Shown here in pieces: positions 25,137 through 36,629 of a stretch of DNA of 64,000 bases (positions are counted from its first letter, which is position 1; the number at the start of each line of letters is the position of its first letter). Origin of the DNA: Ceratothoa steindachneri. Its lineage: Eukaryota; Arthropoda; Malacostraca; Isopoda; Cymothoidae. The notes beneath the pieces are model-generated. The model saw nothing but the letters and a program-made list of their open reading frames with translations. It was not told the origin of the DNA and did not search any database. The DNA is taken from positions 65,152,513 through 65,216,512 of the forward strand of contig OZ018330.1 of the NCBI GenBank assembly GCA_963969495.1, in the 5' to 3' direction. Both the position numbers and the translations under genes were made by a program.

Positions 25137-26670
25137 TGAATATATTGAATAAAATGAATAGTCAATTTTTACGGTCCTTAACGTGTAACTTTTGTAAATA
25201 TATCGTTATAAATGAACCACAAATTCCTCACCGCACCCTGTAATCTATATAATTTTTTGAAAGACCTTTTGCATTTAGATTCATCAGTCAATCTTTATAA
25301 TAAATGCCACGTGGCTAATGTGCTTTGATTTTACATAAAAATCTGCAACTAGATCTCAGCCAAAATTTCAGTTTTCTAAACTCTAAATTTCGCAGTTTGT
25401 TTTAAATTTATCTACAAGATGTAATGCAGTGCTGAACAAGGAAAGGCTCCAAATACAATATCCATTATAAGTACTATTAATCACTCCCGTTGCTGCGTCC
25501 AGTTCCATCAGTTTTCCGTCTTTACTAAAAAAGTAGATCAATTGTAACGAAGTATTAATTAGTGTTTGGGTTAATTGTAAGATAGAAAATCAATATAAAT
25601 GAGAGTTTTAAGGAGCAAATTTAATTTCATCTCATTTAACTCAAATGATCTCAGATATATGTTTCCTCAACTCATTTTTTCTCTCTAAGGCAATTACCTA
25701 TAGTTAACAGCTATCCCTCACTAATAATAATAACTCTGCTCACTATCAGCTCTCAAAATTAAGATTCCTAGTGTTTTCAATCTGTCGCCAAATTTCAAGC
25801 CTCTAATTACAAATTTTTGTAATTTGCTGCTTGGATTTATAAGATTGCTTAGAGAAGATGTGAAAACCCCCCAAGAGAGTCGAACCAGAATGCTAAAGTT
25901 TAATATCTGATCAGAGGGTAACAGCAAAAGGTCATTTGTGGGCGAACTGAGAATCAAAAGTAGAAACCAAATAAAATACCCGGAGGGAATATTTCTAGGA
26001 ATTTTTAGTTTAACGACACTAAAACTTCCAAGGACCCTTCGAAATATAATGCGTATTTATTTGGCTAAGATGTGACATTTAAGCATATTATATAATATGG
26101 ATTATATTATAATATGTTAAATATGCATAGAAAAACAATAAGCTTATTAGAAATAAATTTCAATTGATTCCTTTTTTAATTTTTTATTAATACTTGTTTT
26201 TCCTCTCATACACCTAAGAAAAGTAGAGAATTAGAGTGTATCTCGTGACTTTGAAGTGCCTTTCAGCAATAACATAAGTTGTTTGGGATAGTTGTGTCTT
26301 TAAATTATACATGAGGACTATAACGTCAACAACATTGTATTCTGAGAGAGGCTAAAATATTGAATCGTTGTCCAATTACCAACTACTTAGTAGATCCTAG
26401 CAACTCTGGCCGCAGCCATGCAAACCCCATAGAATTATGGATTCATTTTTCACCATGCTTATCTATAGCACGCAATCATTTTGTCTCAATACGCTTTATC
26501 TGAAAACATCTAATGAAACTCTATTGAATATTTAATTGTCGGACCGCCATTAAACATCAACATGATTCTCAAAGAGTGCATAATGTCTTTGGAAATAGAA
26601 AAAGTTATTTGTGGTCGCAATAACTGCTCAAATTGGTTATTTATTACTACCTAACCTATTAACCTACTAT

Positions 26671-26692
26671 TTAATGCGTTGCAACGCATTAA
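26671..26692. repeat. Perfect 22-bp palindrome with TTAA at both ends
   Basis: TTAATGCGTTG followed by its exact reverse complement. It lies 290 bp upstream of a piggyBac-type frame, and piggyBac elements target TTAA, but no matching right end was found. Confidence 0.8.
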
Positions 26693-26979
26693 TTAATCCT
26701 GGAGTACTGAACATGGGTATAGTTTGACAGAAGCTATTGGCGTCATGCGCATTTCTTCCCCTCCCTCACAAGGCAGGATGCTGGGAGTCTGTAGCTTCAG
26801 TCTAGCTACGTCGGTCCACTCCTCTGCTTGGATTTCCCGCTAGACCCCTGTTTGGATAGCGTTTACCCTAATTCAGTGCTAATTATAGTAGAAAAATACT
26901 AGGCAACCTGTAACCGAGTTCAGTGGTAATAGTGTACAAAGAGAAGTTGGGTGACTAATAGTACGAACTTGTGCCTGAA

Positions 26980-29128
26980 ATGGCAAAAGAACAAAAACTG
27001 AGTAGGATGGAGATTGTGAAAATTCTCTTTACTCCAGATAGTGACGACGCTGATGATTGTGTTGAAACTGATAGACTTTATGACAGTAAGAATGTTAAAG
27101 AATATGTTCCCTTGCCACATGATATAGCTGAAATTTCAGACAGTGTATCTGGAGAAAAGGTTCCTCGCCGACGCAAGCAAACAAAGGTGGGTGGTGAGAA
27201 GACAAAGAGGCCTAGGCGTCTCCTACCCACTACATCGCATGCTCCCACGCCATCACAGCTGATAAACCTATTGCTGGCCTACCCTGAAAATCTGCTGCTT
27301 TTTCTGTACAGTTTCATGCAGTGTAATCAGGCTCTGATGACCCCGATGACCCTTATTCTGCTGCTGTTCCTGCCGCCATCCCTGCTGCTGTTGCTGCTGT
27401 TCCTGCTGCCACCCATGCTGCTGCTGCTCTTGCTGCCACCCATGCTGCTGCTGCCCTTGCTGCCATCTCTGCTGCTGTTGTTGTTGTTCCTGCTGCCACC
27501 CATGCTGCTGCTGCTGCTCCTGCTGCTGGCCAGAAACAACGTCTACGACGTGCAGACGATGGGGAGTTGCTAGTGACTTTTAACTCTGCAATAGTCAAAG
27601 GTCGCCCAGGATATGTATGGTACACAAGGCCTCAGATAGCTACAGCAACCAGGATATCATTCCGAAATAGTGTGGCATCAATTAGGTCAGGTCCAACACA
27701 ATTAGCTGCTACTGCCACTACACCTGGAGAGTGTTTTCGCCTGTTTGTGACTGATGCCATAGGAAATCTGTTTGCGAAGTTCACCAACAAGAAGATTGAT
27801 GCTGTTGCCAGGAGGTACAGAAGACAGACAGCGACTGTACAGCAAACATCAGCAGCAGAGATACTTGCTCTGCTAGGCGTCCACATATTCAGCTGTTACA
27901 AAAGAGATAGCCACCTGAATACTAAGCAGATGTGGTGCCCTGTGGCAGGAGCTCCTTTCTAGAAAACAGCAATGTCTGAGGTGCGCTTTTGCTCCCTGCT
28001 CTACTGCCTCACATTTGACTACATAGCCACACGAGAGTAAAGGCAGGCAACTGACAAATTCGCCTCAATCAGGGCTGTGTGGGAAATGTTTTTCGCCTGC
28101 TGTGAAGGCAACTACACACCCCACGAAAACCTCACATTAGATAAGCAATTGCTGACTTTTAGGGGTAAATGCTCTTTTGGGATTTACACCTGAAATAAGC
28201 GAGAAAAATATAAGATCAAAATTGTTAGGTAAACGATGTGGAAAGTAATTACATGTTGCAAGGTATTCTCTACCTAGGGAAACAGGGCACAACACCAAGA
28301 AATGGACTGCAACTCGGCCACATGTTCACCAAATACCTAACACGCCTCTACCGCCAAACCAACAGAAATATCACATCCGACAGCTGGTTCACGTCTGTGC
28401 CTCTCATACAGGGCGTGCTCATTAAAGGGCTGATAGTTGTGGGGACAATAAAAGGAAACGAGGCAGAAATCCATGAGGTAATGAGGCAGAAGGACAACTG
28501 CACACTTAGTAGCTCAGAACTTTTGTTCACGAAAGATATGACACTCGTTTCATATATTCTTAAGACACAGAAAAGCAAGAAGAATGTGCTCCTGCTGTCA
28601 AGTATGTATACACAGGCATCGGTGGATAATGTCAGTGGGAAGCCTGAGATCATTAACTTCTGTAAGACAATAAAAGGAGGGGTCGACACGTTTGACCAGA
28701 TGTGTGCAACTTATAACTTCAGCAGAAAAACAAATAGGTGGCCATTGTGTGTGTTCTTTGGGATGCCGACCGCGAGTGTCCTAAATTCATGAATCATTTA
28801 GCAGAGAAACACTGCCAGGGTAGGAGGCAGCGCCATGCAGAGACGGAATAGATGCACGAATTGGACCTGCAACTCATCAGGCTTTCAGCTGAGGAACAAC
28901 TCAACACCGCAACAAAACATCGAGAGTTGAAGCTGGTCGTCAAACAGGTGTGCTCCCTCAACCTCGGATCTGCACGGCTGTGGGTGCAGGACCATTGGCA
29001 GCTGAGATGAGGGAGCCCATGGTACGTTGCAGCAAGTGTCAGAAAAAAACAGACAAGAAGACACGCTGCAGGTATCACAGCTGCTGCCAACCTGTCTACA
29101 CGGGCCACTACTTAGCCTTAGTGAGGTG
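26980..29128 (+). pseudogene. piggyBac-type transposase, broken
   Basis: The ATG at 26980 opens an acidic N-terminal region (MAKEQKLSRMEIVKILF onward) with a basic PRRRKQTK patch. A frame change near 27300 leads into a repetitive segment, then the core. It reads LVTFNSAIVKGRPGYVWYTR, TLDKQLLTFRGKCSF near 28137-28180 (first Asp region), NITSDSWFTSVPL near 28367-28405 (second Asp) and KGGVDTFDQMCATYNFSRKT near 28675-28735 (third Asp). After that comes a cysteine-rich end (CSKCQKKTDKKTRC...CC) near 29025-29095. This matches the piggyBac DDD catalytic arrangement and its C-terminal zinc-binding domain. Stops at about 27961, 28038, 28194, 28230, 28790 and 28847 inactivate it. Confidence 0.85.
27353..27532 (+). 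repeat. CTG/CCTGCTGCCACC repeat inside piggyBac frame
   Basis: An imperfect trinucleotide-based repeat. In the transposase frame it reads as an alanine/proline-rich linker (PAAVPAAIPAAVAAVPAATH), and in the shifted frame as poly-leucine. It was probably expanded by slippage within the coding sequence. Confidence 0.85.
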
Positions 29129-29439
29129 ATTCAGTCTGAGGCTGAGGTAGGTAATAAACATTAAATGTTTTTTTCCGTGTAGCTGTGTGCAAATGTGTTA
29201 AATTTATATAACTAAAACAATGTCGAGGTATACCTGTGTAGAATAGCTTGGCGCTCAGCGTCTTACACAAGCACGGGCAGACAGCTGACCACAGGCCACT
29301 GGAGATATGTCTGGGCGATTAATAAAGAGTGCGAATTACGGTTGACCGGGTTTAGATTAATAGCTTGCCAAGTTGCAGTTCAAAGAATATATAAAGATAA
29401 TACCCCCAAATATAATTTTAATATATATGAAAAGGGGCA

Positions 29440-29441
<2 letters not shown>

Positions 29442-29491
<50 letters not shown>
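29442..29491. repeat. (TA)n microsatellite
   Basis: About 50 bp of pure alternating T and A, 310 bp after the piggyBac relic. Confidence 0.95.
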
Positions 29492-29493
<2 letters not shown>

Positions 29494-29528
29494 ACAAATG
29501 GTGGAACAAATTACTTATGGTAGTTAAA

Positions 29529-30352
29529 TGAATTAAGTGAAATTAACGAGGTAATCTGGGGATGACCATACACGATCGCTTTACCTTCAAGCGCGGGCGA
29601 ATTGGATGAGGGAGGGAAAACAACGTCGCAGGTCTTCAAGAAGTTACTTCACGGAGTCCTGGCTAGAGGAACTCAAAGATGTGGTCGTATTACTTCGTGA
29701 TGAAGAATGAGATATTCTCTGCTCCAGAGAGACGTAATCTCAACTCAAGATGATTTTGCTGATCGGCAGGGGTTCACAGTCTCGAAAGAAAGGGAATCTT
29801 AAGGGGCTGGTGAAGATAAGAGGGCCGCATAACTCTCCGGGAAGTAGGTGGCTCGATGGCTTTCCTCTGAATAGGGGCCAAAGTACAACGAAGGTAGATC
29901 TGCTTACGAGATTTTCGACGACGTACTACGAAGGGTTACCGGGATTCACGGGAAACAGTCGGCAGTCTGTACGGAGTGGATGACAGGCTTTCAATCTCCT
30001 GGTGAGATGGTGAGCTTTGGGTTAAATACCTGGGTGTCTGATCTGCTAGACGCCTCAGGGCCTTGCGGTCCACAAGGGATTCTTGGCACCAGTCTAAGTA
30101 AACATAATTCATAATAACGCGTCGTTCCAGACGATCAAACTCCCCTCGCGATATAGGGGTAGGGTTAATATGGCCTCACACGGCGTTATCGCAGGGGAAA
30201 AGGGAAGGGGGCGATCGGTGTCGGAAAACAAACACAGCTGGGACGGGTGATTAAGCGAGTGACGGATTCTCCCTCGACTTTCTAAAATTCTCACGCTGGC
30301 TCACGTAGTCTTGAAGGATATTTCCAAGGGGCTTCGAGGGCATTCCCTCACA
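29529..30352 (-). repeat. Possible solo LTR or LTR-derived repeat
   Basis: A block of higher GC than its surroundings. On the minus strand it would start TGTGAGGGAATGCCCTCGAA at 30352, which resembles gypsy-type LTR starts, including the TGTGATAGAACG start of the LTR at 54102. A CA end could be at 29529, but I found no target duplication, polypurine tract or partner LTR. Confidence 0.3.
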
Positions 30353-30858
30353 AACAATAAGGTACATTTTATTAACTACCACAATCTCATACCAATAAAT
30401 AGTGGAAAATAATAAAAAGTTTCCATATCAGTGGCAGGAGGTTGCAAGGGATAGACGCCATTGGAGATGCTTGGTGTGAGCGGTCATAGGTTATAGTCTA
30501 TATTATATCTTACTAGTCATTTCTAACTGGTTTAAAGCTGTTTCATAACAGAAAAACCCATTATATTGAACAATTAGTCTTTTTTGGTGCAGTGAAAAAA
30601 GAGTGTTTTTCCCACTCTCTTCCCTACAGTTTGTGCATCGTCAATGTCATGGGCAGTCCCTGAGAGGAGTGCCTGTGCGTATATTTGGGCGAATTCTATA
30701 GAAGCTTTTATTTTGGTGAATTTTTCCCCAAAATTATTGAAAAGCTTTTACTTTTTGACTGTTCTTTTTGTATTTTTATAATATACCTTTCATAAAGTAA
30801 GTACGGATTTTTATTAGTTTAATTAGCATTTACATGCCTTATAGTTAGTGCGTATATG

Positions 30859-31084
30859 ATAATTCAGGAATTTAAAAAGCAAGAGAATTAAATTATTAAT
30901 CTAATGTAATCACTATTAACACGAAAAACCCCCCCAGCAAAAACACAAAAGTAAAAAATTACAGTAAGCAATATTATACTGTAATTTTTTACTTTTGTGT
31001 TTTTGCTTCTTTTTTTTTTCTTGTTAATAGTGATTACATTAGATTAATAATTTGATTCTCTTGCTTTTTAAATTCCTGAATTAT
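30859..31084. repeat. 226-bp inverted repeat (long hairpin)
   Basis: The left arm begins ATAATTCAGGAATTTAAAAA and the right arm ends with its near-exact reverse complement at 31084. Arms of about 105 bp are highly matched, except for a C-run at 30930-30939 opposite a T-rich stretch. The centre lies near 30971. It sits upstream of the Penelope-like end motif at 31300. Confidence 0.9.
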
Positions 31085-31204
31085 CGGTAAGCAATATTAT
31101 ACTGTAATTATTTACTTTTGTTTTTTGTGAGTTTTTTTTCGTTTCAATAGTGTTATATTAGATTGATAATTTGATTCTCTTGACTTTTAAATTCCTGAGT
31201 TATT
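31085..31204 (+). repeat. Third, direct copy of the hairpin arm
   Basis: Repeats 30963-31084 in the same orientation with period 122 (C(A/G)GTAAGCAATATTATACTG at each start) and about 85% identity, so the locus carries one inverted and two direct copies. Confidence 0.8.
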
Positions 31205-31299
31205 TTCTAATTTTTGATTTACCTACATAGTCATAACCTAATTATTTTTAATATTTTTAATATTCTTTAACTGTATTAGATTACTTTATGTTTTAGAAC

Positions 31300-31345
31300 C
31301 TGAAGATGGGTGATACGCCCGAAACGTTGTTCGATAAATGAATCA
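31300..31345 (+). ncRNA. Hammerhead-like motif of a Penelope-like element end
   Basis: CTGAAGA (31300-31306), then a perfect helix GGGTG/CGCCC (308-312 with 316-320 of this block, loop ATA), then GAAAC at 31321. It matches the order CUGANGA - helix II - GAAA, apart from one extra U before the helix. It lies 160 bp upstream of a truncated Penelope frame, consistent with the known hammerhead motifs of Penelope terminal repeats. Helix III and the cleavage site were not resolved. Confidence 0.5.
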
Positions 31346-31420
31346 CATGTACCTCAGCCTCCTATGTGTCCTTACCTTCACCGTGAAATTGAAGATTAGA
31401 CTGGTCAGCAGCAACTCATA

Positions 31421-31421
31421 T

Positions 31422-31485
<64 letters not shown>
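31421..31485. repeat. (TA)n microsatellite at Penelope junction
   Basis: Alternating TA with one G at 31456. It abuts the truncated Penelope coding sequence and reads in frame into it. Confidence 0.95.
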
Positions 31486-31488
<3 letters not shown>

Positions 31489-32250
31489 GAATTTAACCAC
31501 ATTCTCCGAAGACAATTTAATTCAGAACAGTTTCGATGTATCTCACACCCTTTTTCAACTGACACTGTTAAAAAATCGGTAATTTCTAACCTTTTCCTTA
31601 GAGCATACAAAATATGTCATCCTTCCTATTTAGATGAAGAAATTGTCATTATCAGGACCATTTTTTCTAATTTGTATTACCCCGATTGGTTCATATCGTC
31701 TGCCCATTTTGCAGCTAGGAAAACATTCTATGGTAATAAGCCTTCCCGCTCTAACGACTTCAACAAATGTATAACATTGCCATTTAATAATAAATTAAAT
31801 AGTTTAAAGGACATATTTAGAAAAGCGGGTATTAATCTAGCCTTTAAATATAATAATTCCTTAAACCAATTAATAATGGCCAGGAAACCCAAAGAAAATC
31901 ATAACATAGGAGTATATGCAATACCATGCAACGATTGCCATAAAGTTTATATAGGGGAAACGGGGAGAAATCTAGACAAGAGATTGTACGAACACAAAAG
32001 AGATATTAGAGTGGGTAGCGAAAGCAGTGGAATATTTTGCCATGTTAGAGACTTGAATCATTCGATCGATTTCAATGGAAGTAAAATGGTATTTAAATCG
32101 GCTAACTATGTTAAGAGAAGAATCGTAGAATCGAGCTTGATATCGTCAGTTCCTAATTTAAATCTATCTGAGGGTCAATTTTCTTTTAATCTTGTAATAA
32201 GAAAGCAAATAAACAAAATAGTAAAATGTCAGCCCCTACAATATGTTTAG
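31486..32250 (+). pseudogene. Penelope-like element: RT C-terminal part plus GIY-YIG endonuclease
   Basis: The open frame extends unbroken from the (TA)n array to the stop at 32248. Its first ~150 codons after the array match the region following the RT core of Penelope-like elements. A GIY-YIG nuclease then follows (GVYAIPCNDCHKVYIGETGR at about 31910-31970, then KRLYEHKRDIR), with a CxxC pair before the YIG. This enzyme nicks target DNA for reverse transcription. The catalytic RT core is missing, so it is a 5'-truncated copy, yet the remaining ~250 codons have no stop. The apparent start inside the repeat is an artefact. Confidence 0.85.
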
Positions 32251-32348
32251 GCCTAACCCCCCCCAGATTAGCCACAAGTAGGGGATTGGGGGAAAAAAGA
32301 GTGGATCTTGTGTTATGCTTATATGCACTTCTCTTATATTTTCTACCC

Positions 32349-32436
32349 AGTGTCAGTTGAAAAAGGGTGTGAGATACACCGAAACTGTTTTGAATTAAAT
32401 TGTCTTCGGAGAATGTGGTTTAATTCCTCATCTTTT
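32349..32436 (-). repeat. Inverted copy of the start of the Penelope fragment
   Basis: The reverse complement of 31486-31572 with about 95% identity (GAGGAATT...GACACTG). It lies 100 bp after the stop codon. With the coding copy it forms inverted repeats of about 87 bp around the endonuclease region. Confidence 0.9.
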
Positions 32437-32458
32437 CTTGCGATATTGCATTAATTTT

Positions 32459-32462
<4 letters not shown>

Positions 32463-32520
<58 letters not shown>
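32463..32520. repeat. (TA)n microsatellite
   Basis: About 58 bp, one C interruption at 32508, immediately after the inverted Penelope copy. Confidence 0.95.
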
Positions 32521-32521
<1 letters not shown>

Positions 32522-32589
32522 AACAAACACAAGTTTAGTTCGTATGTTACACACACCCTTTGGTTTCTTATGAAGTGGGTTTCTGGGGT

Positions 32590-32810
32590 TACTTAACCCC
32601 CCAGGGGGAGGAGGATATAAGGAGGGGAGAGGGAGAGTGGGAGATGGTGGAGAAGGAGAACGTAAGAGATAGGAAGAATAAGGAGGGAGAGAGGGTTGGA
32701 GAGGCGGGATAGGGGAAGAGCCAGGAGAGAACTAAAAAGAAAGCATAGGGAGAGACGAAGATAAGGGGAGACATGAAGAGGGGAGAAGGAGAGAAGGGAG
32801 AATAGATAAA
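32590..32810. repeat. Purine-rich (GGAGA) low-complexity tract
   Basis: The plus strand is almost entirely G and A. The minus-strand serine/leucine/proline-rich frame is compositional. Confidence 0.8.
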
Positions 32811-32881
32811 CCTAATTTGGCAGGTATTGTTAGAATTTTGAGGAAATTATTGGGCCGCTGTTGGACGGGCAATTTCAGCTA

Positions 32882-32882
32882 G

Positions 32883-32944
<62 letters not shown>
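32882..32944. repeat. (TA)n microsatellite
   Basis: About 63 bp with one C interruption, preceded by CAGCTAGTATATA. Confidence 0.95.
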
Positions 32945-32948
<4 letters not shown>

Positions 32949-35380
32949 GGGAAGTGATACACAAATATAAGATAGTAGAGATCTTAATGGAGATGACCCC
33001 GAAAAAAGCCAAGAAATAAAACCACACAGGCCCATAGATTTCGGTCTTTACCTGTATGGATCAGGTAAAGATAGTCCCTCCTATGACAAAAAATAGGGAT
33101 GACCTATATTTGATTAATTGGCGGAGAGATGACCTTTACTTGGTTAATTGGAGAGGGATTACCTTTACTTGGTAAAATGGGAGGTATACAAGGTTATGAC
33201 ATCGTCATTTTAAATCTACTGGAATAAGCATAAACTAAGAATTAAACGCATGCGAGGATGTAAGAGAGAAATGCTAAACTCTTATCTACAGGAATTTATG
33301 TGGCTTGAAAGACAAATACAATCTTTTCAATGATTTTTGCGATACGATTGCCAACCAATACCGTTTTAAATTATTAAAATTTGATTTCTAGAGTTCTAGA
33401 AAGTTTACAATTTTTAAGTGTTTTAAAATAAACTTTCTAACAAATATGTTCCTAAATAATTTTTTTAACAGTTATTTGTTTTATTTACCCTTGGTAGGGA
33501 TTAGCTTTATTTGATAAAATGGGAGGAACTATGTTTACTTGATCTTTCTCTATATTTTATAAATATATATATATATATACATATAAATATGTTTATTTTA
33601 TAAGCTAAAATTATTTCCTTCGTAATTTGTTTCCACTCTTAAAAAATATAATATTTATAGCGTTTTTATAAGAAGTCTAAATATAGTACGCTGGGAAGAA
33701 ATCTGTTCTTCGGTTACCATAACACCAGTTCAAACTTTTTTCAACACAGAGGAGGAGATGTTAGTCCATTTATCTTTAGCTCTATATATTGTAGATATTC
33801 GTAATTTAATTACGGTGACAATAAGTTGTATTCTGAATTTATCTAGGTAAGCTAGATAGCTGTGTATTTTTTATATAATTTTGTTAATTACCTATTAGTT
33901 TTCACATGAAAGTCTTTAGAAATAACTCATTAAGTAATGATACACTACTCACGAGAATTGGAATCAATAAGGCAAACACAGAGTGCAATTTAATACACGC
34001 TATAATGGTAGGCCACGACCGAAACGTACTTAGTGTATGTTTGTTTGTTTTATTTTATAGAGTGTTCGTGAACTCATAGAGTCATAGGCACGTACTTGGT
34101 ATATTGAGTTACTATCATGTACAGAAAATCGTCGTACTTCTTCATGAACGGAGTGTTTCCAGATTAAGAGAGCGTTTGGCTCCTGCCTGATTGACTTAAA
34201 GTGCAAAAATTCCAATTAGTTTAGCTTATGCAATTTTGGAGTAAATTATTATGAAGACAAACTCAATTCCGAGACAATTGATGGTTTTCGTAGAGTTAAA
34301 AACTAATTTAGAATAATTGTTTTAAGATGTAATCGAGTGAGAAGGAGTCAATGGTTTATAAAGTAAAAGAAGAAGATAAAAACTTCCCGAAAACCCCGAC
34401 AACAAAACGGAAAACGAAAACCACCAAAATAAAAAAATTATAAGCATAAAATAAAATACTGAGGTGCTGAAGGTCCGAATATTTGGGAAGATACCCGCCT
34501 CCACTAAAAACTCGATCAATCCATAATTGAGAGTGCAGAAACCCCTCCTGATGCCAGGTGACAAGTGATAGTGATCCCGCCCGACCCGATACAAGGAGAC
34601 GTAGAGCACATGAAGCTTCCCCAGATAGGTAATTTGAAAAAAGTCTATCGGATATTCTCGGAGAATAAGCAGTAAGTTTGCGGGAAAGTTCGACTAAATG
34701 TCGCTGCGTCCCGCGAGTGTCCAATTCGTAATCAACCAAAAATCTTTCGAGGCATTGGAAGTAGGTCAAAGGGAAAAGTCGCAGCGAAATGTTAAACAAC
34801 TTTAAATTCCAGTCGGATGTCTCTCATATATGCCGTAAAACCTAAAATTTTTGAACTGATTCCTGCCATGCAGTAAGAGTGGGTAAATGCAAAACGCAAG
34901 GCCCTCTCCGACTCTGCATAAAATCTTTGACGTCTAAGTTTGCAGCGGACCTGACATCATGAGTACTCCGAACCAGTGGATCTGGAAAATCCAATGTCAC
35001 TGTGGCACTTAGTGCACTCTATAAAGCTGCTATAGATCCCAATTATGTCTCCAAATTTAACACGGCACGTAGTTTCCCGTACCAAACAAGGGGAAAAAGA
35101 AATGAAAGCTTACCCCATTTTGTAATTTGGAGCCATTCTTGCCATCTGCCACTGCTTCAGAGTAATGCAACGTGTACGGTAGAATCTTTGACAAACTTTC
35201 AGAGTGAGTACCGTGAAAGGATGGCATCTTTGGAAAGTTATTGGTGCCAGGTGAGCAACCATAACGAGAGCTAAGTCAAGCACTCGAGAGAGTTTCCTTA
35301 TTCCAAACCCGAAGGCCTAGAGTATGATAGGTGTCTTGCGTCACCAGAGAAACGGTCTAGATCGGCTGATAAAGAAATGA
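32945..35380. other. No gene recognised
   Basis: 33060-33190 carries three short imperfect repeats around GGGA(T/G)(G/T)ACCT(T/A)TACTTGGTTAATTGG. A 147-codon minus-strand frame at 34356-34799 has no recognisable domain. GC rises from about 33.9 kb toward the DIRS-like trace at 35.4 kb, so some of this may be decayed retroelement. Confidence 0.4.
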
Positions 35381-35384
35381 AAGC

Positions 35385-35600
35385 CATTTTGGCAGATGAA
35401 AATATTATATACGTGTTTATATTTGATAATACATTGTGTACGCTTTAAAGCGAGCAGAATCACCGACCAAGGAACAAGAAGGCTCTCTATATGGGATATG
35501 CGGGAGGAAGCAGTAATCAAACCACGACTAGTGTGGTCACTCCAGTTTACCTTCCGCAATTTCAACTTGGTTGCGGACGTGTCAAACTCTCACCTGTAAT
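35385..35600 (+). pseudogene. DIRS-like retroelement RNase H end, relic
   Basis: Across one frameshift the segment reads IYVFIFDNTLCTL then KASRITDQGTRRLSIWDM, REEAVIKP and NFNLVADVSNSHL. The order (Asp-Asn box, GTRR, EEA, then NLVAD near the end) resembles the RNase H C-terminal region of DIRS-type retroelements, where the last motif is usually VADxLSR. Only this piece is recognisable, and a gypsy-type origin is not excluded. Confidence 0.35.
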
Positions 35601-36460
35601 CCAGTTTAGAACAAACAAAATAGCGATAAAACAGTAAGAAAGTAGATATATTTACACTAAATGGTGCTGAACGCCACGGAACGGTCACTGCCAAGCGTTA
35701 CTAAGAAGCTCCTAAAGTTGAGAATTTGCACTTTCCAGGTAAAGCTCGGTCAAAAATAAAAAATAATAAGCGGTGTGACTTTGGTACATCAAAGTGTGAT
35801 ATTCTTTAAAAAATAGGCGGCTGAAGTGCACTAATTTAGTTTTAGTCAAAGAAAACCGCAACCTGTGTGTTTCGACATGGGGAGTGATGAAGTTAAGTGC
35901 TTGTTGGAATCTATTCTTCAATATAGTAACTGGGAGTCTCAAAAAGAGTTTCAATGACTGTCTACGTAGACCATAGGCTCAGCTCCGTGGGCTGATGGTG
36001 GCCGAAAGCGGAGAAGGCGCTGCTGCATTCAAGGGATTACGGGAGTATGTTTAGTTTGTCACACGACCCTTCCTCTAGTCCGGTCTTAAAACCTTTTGTT
36101 AGCGGGGCGGTTTGTGGTTGTAATCTATGTCCATATGAACGGCGTGAATTTTTAAAGCGCTCGTTCCACCCTCAGAAAGGCGTGAGGGAGCTGAAGTTCA
36201 CTTGTTGCTACACTCTTTTTAGTGCCAGATTCTAAAAGCTTCATTGGTGACTTTACCACCACTTTACAGGGATTCGCTTTCTATGAGTATAAGTACTCGG
36301 TGGGGAGCACGGCCGCTTCACCTTTTGCAAAGTGGTTGGATGTTGTGGAGAGTTTAGCCGGGAAGTGGTTTGATCCAATTTTTACGCCAGCTCTAACAAG
36401 GTTGCGCCAGGTAGAGATAGAATCCACTGAAGGATTTCTAAAGGGCACGGTAGTTACCGT
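35601..36460. other. No gene recognised
   Basis: Intermediate-GC sequence continuing the block around the DIRS-like trace. It ends at the left inverted terminus at 36468. Confidence 0.4.
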
Positions 36461-36629
36461 TCTTGTACAGTATTAAAAATGCGGGGTAAGTTAAGGGAAA
36501 ATTATAAAAGCATAGGGTAATTTATGAAACAATAGTGTATTTATGTTGATGATTTATCCTTGTTCCACGATTTACCCTTTAGGAAAAGGTAAATGTTTCT
36601 GTAAATAGCCTTTTCCAGTTCACCCTTAA

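Larger units (their letters stand above)
19218..26590. other. Long region without recognised genes
   Basis: Seven kilobases of AT-rich sequence. It contains a (TA)n array (21882-21946) and two hairpins (23547-23573, 25091-25136), but no exon, transposase or RNA gene that I can support. Short open frames here lack domains and splice context. Confidence 0.4.

Noticed and set aside
27327..27625. Minus-strand Ser/Gly- and Ala-rich frames
   Set aside because: Low-complexity shadows of the CTG-rich repeat in the piggyBac transposase.
34356..34799. 147-codon minus-strand frame
   Set aside because: Long for this region, but no motif, conserved pattern or gene structure could be identified.
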